This document shows, one piece after another, positions 56,981-64,000 of a stretch of DNA of 64,000 nt. A program made the position numbers and the translations under genes. Under the pieces are notes generated by a model. That model saw nothing but the letters and a program-made list of their open reading frames with translations, searched no databases and had not been told where the DNA came from. The stretch's first letter is position 1. Every line of letters begins with the position of its first letter. The stretch is from Gaertneriomyces semiglobifer (taxonomy: Eukaryota > Chytridiomycota > Chytridiomycetes > Spizellomycetales > Spizellomycetaceae), in NCBI GenBank assembly GCA_025558075.1, contig JAHLKF010000007.1, positions 124,001 to 188,000 of the forward strand, read 5' to 3'.

Positions 56981-58380
56981 TCACCGTCGTTGCCTCTCCC
57001 CGTAGATCTTGGTAACCTCCTCCACCATTGCCGGAAATTCCTCCGGCGTAATAACATGATTCTGATCCGCGTCGGCCATTTCCAGAATTCGAACAGTGTA
57101 GAAATCAATCATCTTTTCATAATCATCGTCTGCTGTTGCGCTTGGAGTGGGCACTATGTGATGTAAGGCTTCCTTCACTTCCTCTTGATCCAAAACCCCA
57201 TTTCCGTCTGTGTCGAACGCATGGAACGAATCTCGCATATCCAAGTATCCGTAAAAGTCGGACAAGCCACGACGGAGAATGCCCAGAAAAACAAATGTCA
57301 GACAAAAATGTGGGCCGATACGCAAGAAATGCGTCACGAATCCTTTGTAAAAAGCAGAGAAGCCTTCGTTCTTCGCAATCTTCTTGATCGCGTCCAGACC
57401 GTTCAAATAGAGCACTCCTTTTCCGTTTTCGTATGGCTGATTATAGTACCGCGTTCTCGTGACATCGATCGGATTCATAGCAATGCAACTGACAATTCCG
57501 GAAGACATGCCGCAAACCATGTCTAACCATGCATTATCTTTCCAGCCCTTTTCCAAAAGCGCATCTTTGAGCATGGAGTAGGCAGCTAGGTTTGACCCGC
57601 TTCCGAACACAGACCGACCCATGCTTAGCACGGATCCTCGATATAGGCCTTTAACACCATCCGCTTTGTAAATCGAGCGCATGGCATCCCACATGCCGGT
57701 ATATTGGTATTGATGTCCAACAGCAATGTTGCCCTTGGTCGAAGATTGTAATCGAGTCTTAACAAGCTCGAATGGATTGCAAGATACTGCGCCCATTACG
57801 CCGCATATTGACCCTGCTACCATGCGCTTCCAACCTGGAGCTTTGCCTTGTGACGGATCGTGAATTATGTGCATAATTGGGTCAAACATTCCCTGAAAAA
57901 AACCGGTTAACGTATTGAGCGTTACATGCATTTCAGATCACCATCAAAAACCCACTATGCGGAAGAGGTTCTTCGAGCCTTCCCTAAAGATAGCCGGTGT
58001 CAAGCCTTTTTGCAGTCCTCGCACTCCTTCGTTGACGGCGATCTTGTACATGGTATCGAAACTATTCTTATACACGACTTGCGATGCTGCGTTTGCCCCT
58101 GAGGCTCCACCCTTGGCCACTTGTTTTAAGCGTTCGCCTTGTAACTGCAAACGAACTTTGGCGGTGTCGAAGGGATTTGTGAAAACAACCGCCACTAAGA
58201 AGAAATCACAGCGTCAGTCTATAGACACCGAATTCCAAAAAATGGACATCGTCACTCACTTGCAGGCGCCAGGGCAGATATCCCAAAGCTTTCGAAAGCC
58301 CCCAATACTCTCGGCTTACCCCGCTGCGGGTAGAGACCTGGTATATGGACCTTTGGAGTCGAAGATGATGTGACGGACAT
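56981..58380 (-). CDS. Mitochondrial carrier (SLC25A34/35/OAC1-like) with C-terminal EF-hands
   Basis: Three exons on the minus strand: 58380-58260, 58194-57956, 57892-56981 (423 aa). All three carrier signatures are present: NPFDTAKVRLQ, NPFELVKTRLQ and NPIDVTRTRYY, each at the end of the first helix of a repeat of about 100 residues. The set resembles SLC25A34/35 and yeast Oac1 (oxaloacetate/sulphate carriers of the inner membrane). After the sixth helix there is a further region of about 100 residues holding two EF-hands: loop DTDGNGVLDQEE (all ligands) and loop DADQNHVITPEE (position 6 is His, not Gly). Known calcium-regulated carriers have EF-hands at the N-terminus, so this order is unusual. 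The whole is one open exon, so it is not an assembly join. Confidence 0.92.
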
Positions 58381-58437
58381 TATGGGGCCAGTGGCGGATT
58401 AAGATGATGATGCAATGAATATTTTTTTCTTGAAATG

Positions 58438-58989
58438 TTATTGCAGGATTTCGATGCGTTTCGCATTCCACTCTTCCTCAAAAGTAGCCGGCTTTAAATC
58501 TGCATCAACTAGTGGATTAGAGCGCCAGTACTGAGTGCGTCGTGTTGGGATCTCCGAACTGAAGCGGGGTGTGAACTCCTGCTGGGAACTGCTTGCTGCA
58601 ACTCTGACACTACCAGGCCCAAAAATAGAAGAACATTTCCTGTGTAGATCGCTGCCGTTCAAAAACGGATAACGCGGACATTTTTCTGCACTTCACATTC
58701 GACAAATGCCAACGCCACAAGAATCTACAAAGTGACCTCAATACGATGGTCAGGGGCTGGCGGAACCGGATAGATGTTTTTCTGGCGACTGGTTGGGACT
58801 GCCTGCAACGCATGACTTTTAAATTGCGCTTAACTGGTACCAGTGGCAGAGAAGTTTTGACAACCTTTGTTGCTGAGACGACCGCATTACCTATCGGAAG
58901 AACCTGTCGGCGTACTGCTTGGCATGCCCTTCTGCTGCTTTCTCGAAGGCGCATCCGCAATTAAAACAGGCAACTGCAACTATATCCAT
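58438..58989 (-). CDS. Small hypothetical protein with CxxC motif
   Basis: Four-exon model on the minus strand: 58989-58904, 58872-58841, 58798-58745, 58685-58438 (139 aa). The first exon gives MDIVAVACFNCGCAFEKAAEG, suggesting a small zinc-binding knuckle; the last ends in TFEEEWNAKRIEILQ. Phases agree, but the introns of 31 and 42 nt are short and no family is recognised. The 3' part (58662-58438) is the most convincing piece. It is 57 bp from the carrier gene start, on the same strand. Confidence 0.4.
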
Positions 58990-59356
58990 GAATGTAAAGG
59001 AAGCGACACGCTACGTAGAACGCCGCACTTCTGTATTGACCGGTGGGCATGGATCTGGAGAAATTCAGCCAGGCCATCTGCTCAGTCTCCCTGTGCGGTT
59101 CCGCATACTACTGGCCCAAATGAATTGGATGAGTGAGCCAGCCTCGGATGACACGCAATGAAGTTCATCATCGCAGCACTATCTATCAAGACACCTTGTC
59201 CTTTGAACGTTCGTACATTACAAACAAGATCACGCCGAACATCACGGATGACGGTGGGCGTGTGAGTTCATGTGTGCGCGCAGCCCAGTCTTCAAAAATG
59301 TGATGGATGCTTAAATAACCATCACGGTTGAGAAACAACAGGAACGAGGCGAACAG

Positions 59357-59695
59357 ATGCCGTTCACAATCCGCCCAGCCAAGCGAGCTATGCGTATCAT
59401 GGCCAGCGATGAGCTTGCTGAATTGAATCCACTTTGCAGGTCTTGTCGGACACGGTTTGAGCAAATCGCTGTTCAGATCCTGGTGTTAGGGTTCCGGCCT
59501 GCTGAATTTATGTTGTCAGACTTCGCAAACGCGTGGGATGAACTTTCCATTCTTTTCACTGACAGCTGTCTGGCTATGCTCCAAACTTACGAGTGCAATC
59601 GCATGAATGGTGTTACTCAGTTTCTAATTGGACGGGTATGTTGGGGTCTCCGCTCTACTATAGTGGCGAACTTTGTACCTATGGACGATAAATAG
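59357..59695 (+). CDS. Small hypothetical protein (uncertain)
   Basis: 112 codons from ATG 59357, ending 58 bp before the 3' end of the RGS gene on the other strand. It has a plausible amphipathic helix (LSDFANAWDELSILFTDSCLAMLQTYECN) but no known domain. Alternatives are a chance frame or an exon of a longer gene. Confidence 0.3.
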   Translation: MPFTIRPAKRAMRIMASDELAELNPLCRSCRTRFEQIAVQILVLGFRPAEFMLSDFANAWDELSILFTDSCLAMLQTYECNRMNGVTQFLIGRVCWGLRSTIVANFVPMDDK

Positions 59696-59752
59696 ATGCA
59701 TGACGTGCAATATCTATGAGGCTCTACAACTTATGCTAATGTAAATGAAAGG

Positions 59753-60897
59753 CTAATTAAGGTTGACTTTTCGTCTCAACTTTCTCCCTGCGCCTGCAAG
59801 TTTGTGTTTGATGGACTTGACGGACATGACGGACATGAAACTCTTCGTGGAGGAGATAGAGACGCCAGAGTCGCTTCGACTATCATCGAGCTCTGGTCGG
59901 TAAATATGTATATCCATAGATTTGGAGGGTTCTCTGGAGTAGAGGTCTGTCGGACGAGGTCTGTAGATTTGTTGACGCAAATCCGGGATGCGTTTGGGGA
60001 GTGGCGGTGGATTGGGCATTTTTGGTTTTTTCGTTGCGGATCCAGCTTTGCGAGATGCAACTGATGGCGAGCGCTGAAGAGGTTGCGCGGTATATGGTGT
60101 GTCCGGAGGTGGCGCCACCTCTTTTTTCTGATTGATATACCTGGCGAACGAGTCAAAGTATATCAAATTGATGATCTCGTCGGCAGCACGATCAAATACG
60201 TCGCTGCGCAATTCTCCGCCGCGTTCAAGTTTCAAGGAAATCTGCTGTTTAATGGTGGACGGCAAATTGATTTCCGTTGGACAGTTCGCGGTAAGGTAGC
60301 ATGCATGGAAATAGAGAAAATGCGGCAGTAGTGCATTGGGTACCGGCTTCGAGGTATCAGGCGCAGTCCCAAGGAGGGGCCCGGGAGAAAAGATGGGAAA
60401 AGCCGCGAGTGTGGGAGATGGTGGCGGGGTGGGGATGTGCCCTTTACTGTGCACAAAGCGACACAGCGTAGTCGGCGCAATGTAGCCGGGCAGCTCCCTT
60501 AATAGTAAGTCTTCGAGGTCCTTGATCTCTTCATAAAACTGCAGATTCTCATGACAATGAGATGCCTATGATAGTGAGCAAGATGATCAGCCTTAGGAAT
60601 ATTTTCCCATCGACGCCGCCGAAAAGCTTACTTTGCAGAACGACCTGAACTCAGCATAGAGTTCAGGATTTGTCATAACTCGTTCAAAACATTGTTTAGT
60701 AAAAGCAAGGGTATTGCTAGCTATGGGCGACGAAAGGTCTTCTACCGGATCGGCCGTCGTTGGTGGGCCATTGACAAGCTAAGGCGAAATCAGGCTCAAT
60801 TTAGATGGAGGCACAACAGGATGTGGCAGTTGCAGCTTACCGTTGTAACAGACGTCCATAACGATTCAAAGGACCAGTTGGACCGTCCAACGACCAT
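59753..60897 (-). CDS. Regulator of G-protein signalling (RGS domain protein)
   Basis: Three exons on the minus strand: 60897-60841, 60778-60632, 60565-59753 (338 aa). The RGS fold begins with LAFTKQCFERVMTNPELYAEFRSFCKASHCHENLQFYEEI and ends with SDVFDRAADEIINLIYFDSFARYI, the conserved terminal helices. Between them lies a proline-rich stretch (GHIPTPPPSPTLAAFPIFSPGP) that is long for the family. The tail is Ser-rich and basic (KLAGAGRKLRRKVNLN) and could bind membranes. RGS proteins speed GTP hydrolysis by G-alpha subunits and so switch off receptor signalling. Confidence 0.85.
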
Positions 60898-61913
60898 TGT
60901 CCGTGCTGTGCGATCGCTCTTGGATGGCCGCTAAAGTATAGCAGAAGGGGGGTGCCTCAGTCTCAGATGCACCGACAAACAGGGAACGGCGTTCGCTGTC
61001 AGAATATTGCGGGACAAGTCCACCGATGGACGACGAGATAAGGGTTTACCAATTCGCAGGTCGTCGCCGTCCTCGTCAAGAAAATTTCACGAACTTTTGG
61101 ACTCTGCGAGCGGGTCTGCGCGGGCTTCCTAGAGTACGGCACAGTCACACAATAACATGGCACAGTTTTATAACGAAATGTGGTCGCAAACGGCCACGGC
61201 GGGAAACCGACGATAACGTCAAGGACAAACCGTACGTGTTGAAAAGAGGAGGCTACCTGGCTACGGCGATGAATGCATGTACGCCTCTGTTCAGAAGGGG
61301 TTGCTGCGAGCGTTCAGAAACTGTTAGATGCAGATGCCTTTTTTTTGGAGGGTGTGTTTAACATTTTCGACCTCCTTACAAGCAGAATTTATACGATGAG
61401 GGGAGGTGCCATCCGACATTCCTCGCTCGTCGCTATCCTCTCATCAGCAGCGTATGATAGTTCTGATATGTCACTGAAAAAGAAATGCTTGCGGGTTACA
61501 GCGGACGTCCGCAGCGGGTCAAAAAAGTGACACAGATCCGCGGTCGTCGGGCGGCTTTCCCGTCGCACTTTGTCCAAGTTTCTCGCACTTTTTGTTGCAC
61601 AGTTCGAGGTGGAAGCAGCAGACCATCAAGCATCAGCAGTCAGCGACTGTTGGAAGGATGTTGTCTAGACTATATAGATCTTAGATTAGAGCTCCTCTGG
61701 AGAGTATATAGAAAAGATATAGAAAGGATCTCATACATTAGTCCATTTGCATTGCTGCGCACAGGAGGTTTACCTTCCCCTTTTTTGCGTCTTTTGCGCA
61801 GCAGAACATCATTTCCTCAGATACCTACCTCATCAGTACCTGGCGGTTGATTTCCCGCCATCGCCCTCCCACATCAGACAGTCTATGATTACATCGGGTT
61901 TGAGATACGAATC
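60898..61913. other. Divergent intergenic region
   Basis: About 1 kb between RGS (-) and the PH-domain gene (+). Frames of up to 121 codons (for example 61485-61850) overlap and show no domain. CT-rich tracts before 61914 resemble fungal promoter sequence. Confidence 0.4.
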
Positions 61914-63940
61914 ATGAATAGCAGACACGCATCCAAGCGGCGCTCGGTTTACTGCTCAAGCACTCACAGTTCCTCCAGCACAAACATCCTATTCAACAAG
62001 CCGCTACCCCCACTACCACCGCTACCACCATCAGTGTCGTTACCATCTCTACCATCACCTCCTGGAAGTCCCCGCAACGTACTCCCCATGGCGGAGACAG
62101 CACGAATGACGACGATACCTCCCCGCACAAAATCCGCACCTAATCGGGCACCTTACATATCTCCCTCCACTCCGGATATTGAAAGATCTCTGGAAGAAGA
62201 GTTCACCGCTGGCTTGGTAATGTTATTGCACCAAAACTTTCTACCCGTCGATTTAAAAGCCAAGGCCGACGCGGCGTTGAACGGGAAATACGACGTCTCC
62301 GCGGCAGTGGTTGCGCCGGCGCCACCACTGCAAGATGCGTTGATACTAAACGCCGCGAGCGGACCGTCAGAACTACCTCATGACGACAGGGATCAACCGG
62401 TGTTCACCGATGAGCCTTCCGATGGCGTCTCATGCGATAAAGTGCACCACAGCTGGTCTAGTGCTTCCACAGTAGTGGACGAAGAACAGGTCAGTCCGGC
62501 GTTATGCTAACACTTTGCTGGCATCTGCGCACTCAACTCACAATGCCAACAGCTTCACCATGCTCCAACAAACTCCATCTACACAATAGCAGATGGAGTA
62601 ACGAAGGGTATTTTGGAGAACGATGACATTCGCCACTCAAACGATGTATCCGGTCAACAGCTACATGATCTGGTGGATATGTACGACGAGGGCCATGAAG
62701 AACCACGGTTAGAGCGAGGGCATTCGGAAAAAACTCTAGTGGACGAGAGTTATTACGACATCAATATCCCGTCAACGCTGAGGTACTTCCAGGCTCATAA
62801 ATTGAGCGTGAAATATGTTGGCTAACTTGAAATGCACAGCGGAAACGACACTCGCAAACCAACAAAAAGCAAATTGAAGTTCGGAAGTCTCATGCGGGGC
62901 GCATCGTACAAAAAGTCGCGCGTTGATTATGAACCGCCTAGTCTGGCCGAGATGGGCTTAGCACATGCTGATAAAGATGGATATATGCTTTTCCGTAACC
63001 ACGATGAGCAGTCGTATAGGCGACGGTGGTGCATTTTGAAAGAGAAAGCGATTCATATATTCAAGTCAAAAATGGTGAGCCATGGTCTGCGACTGATTTA
63101 TTTCGCACACGATCTCATAACTATGTACAGGATTCTGTGCTGGCCATCACCATTCACCTCACTCCAGACCTCCAAGTCATCCCAGAATGTACAAATAGCA
63201 CAAAGGACCACTTTGCATTCTCACTGGTCACACCTCAGCCTGGCACAGGGTCACACACACTAGCGTTTTCATTCGTTGCAGATTCGAGATTAGACATGTT
63301 GACTTGGATCTCGGCCTTCGTTCGCGCATCGTCGTGCAACCAACAACGTGTTCCCCGCATCTTGATTCCGGTCTGCAGAGACGACGGCACATTGTCGCGT
63401 GAGCCCATCACCACGCTACACATGCCTTCAGTAACAGCGCGAGCAGCAACTCAAACGTCTCCGAAGAATATATTTGCTCAAGAGAGAACTCTTCCAATGC
63501 CAAACAAGCGCTTTACACTCAGCAGTATCACAACCAAAATGACAAAGCCCCTTCGGAGGCTCGGCTCCATGTCATTCGCAGAATCACCGATCATGCCGAC
63601 GGTCACGCAAGATCGTCAACCGGTACCGCCCATGCCTCCGCAAGTGCCTCGCTCAAGTCAGGATTCTCAACGAAGTAATGTCCCAACACCCAGTCCCAGA
63701 TCGGATTCGCTAAATGCGTGCGTTGAACACTTTACTTTGCCGCGACCACCCAGACGAACAGTCTCTATGAAGTCGGCCTCTGAAGTGGATGACGACGCCT
63801 GGTCAGTCTCTTCGAAGCGATCAAATTTGGATGCCGCCACGCGGGCTGAGCGACGGAAAAGCCGGATTATACATACCCCAATCTTTTACGATATGCCGCC
63901 GGTTCCAGCAGTGCCGGGCCCGTTCGTGAAACAACATTAA
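61914..63940 (+). CDS. PH-domain protein with proline-rich N-terminus
   Basis: Four exons: 61914-62489, 62553-62782, 62840-63074, 63131-63940 (616 aa). The N-terminus has poly-proline tracts (KPLPPLPPLPPSVSLPSLPS) that could bind SH3 domains. A PH domain sits in the middle: KDGYMLFRNHDEQSYRRRWCILKEKAIHIF, then strands through IPECTNSTKDHFAFSLV and a final helix SRLDMLTWISAFVRA with the conserved Trp. The C-terminal 180 residues are Ser/Pro-rich with more SH3-type motifs (PVPPMPPQVPRS, LPRPPRR). It is likely an adaptor linking phosphoinositide membranes to SH3 proteins. The specific family is not recognised. Confidence 0.8.
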
Positions 63941-64000
63941 CCCAGCCTGAAGGATGAATGTGATAGTATCAGATATAGTTCTGCGTTTAATCATAGGGTA

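Noticed and set aside
61026..61850. Frames of 85-121 codons upstream of the PH-domain gene
   Set aside because: Basic, low-complexity and overlapping each other; no domain and no consistent splicing into the downstream gene.

Overview
The window looks like nuclear DNA of a zoosporic (flagellated) fungus, most likely a chytrid. Reasons: a complete IFT121/WDR35 gene (needed to build a flagellum) sits beside clearly fungal families (a WOPR/Gti1-Pac2 regulator, an NVJ2-type SMP protein, an Ndc80 with fungal features). Most genes are split by many short GT..AG introns, usually 45-70 nt and some near 30 nt. The taxon is inferred. Exon boundaries were worked out by hand from splice signals, reading phase and remembered family conservation; no search was run. 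In nearly every spliced model below the exon lengths sum to whole codons.

Layout. 1-5.6 kb: a partial Pro-rich protein (-), an HEXXH protein, a coiled-coil/SH3 protein, and an OCIA-like membrane protein (-). 5.7-13.4 kb: WDR35/IFT121 (22 exons) and NDC80 (11 exons). 14.1-17.0 kb: an NVJ2/TEX2-type ER contact-site lipid-transfer protein (-), divergent from an RNA-dependent RNA polymerase (17.6-21.3 kb) that carries two apparent single-base frameshifts. 21.3-29.9 kb: a gene-poor, CpG-depleted transposon island. It holds two solo LTRs, a decayed Ty1/copia element (-), and inside the copia a younger 1,067-bp non-autonomous LTR element (+). Each insertion is bounded by a perfect 5-bp target-site duplication. 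29.9-41.0 kb: an IGHMBP2/Hcs1 helicase (-), an ACSS3/PrpE acyl-CoA synthetase (-), a coiled-coil protein (-), and an LRR-RhoGEF. 41.0-44.6 kb: a duplicated repeat unit with TATA boxes, minisatellites, a conserved hairpin and tRNA-like fragments. 44.6-64 kb: glutamate-cysteine ligase, a WOPR regulator (-), cytosolic HSP70, an M13 peptidase, a CCDC97-like protein, a mitochondrial carrier with C-terminal EF-hands (-), a small cysteine-containing protein (-), an RGS protein (-) and a PH-domain protein.

The host genes are mixed housekeeping, signalling and cytoskeletal genes with no operon-like logic; several pairs are divergent and share short upstream regions. The RNA polymerase of the silencing pathway lies next to the transposon island, which is suggestive but may be chance. 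The most unusual observation is an array of eight short hairpins with compensatory stem changes in the 5' leader of the nested non-autonomous retroelement, just after a primer-binding site that matches the anticodon arm of initiator tRNA-Met.
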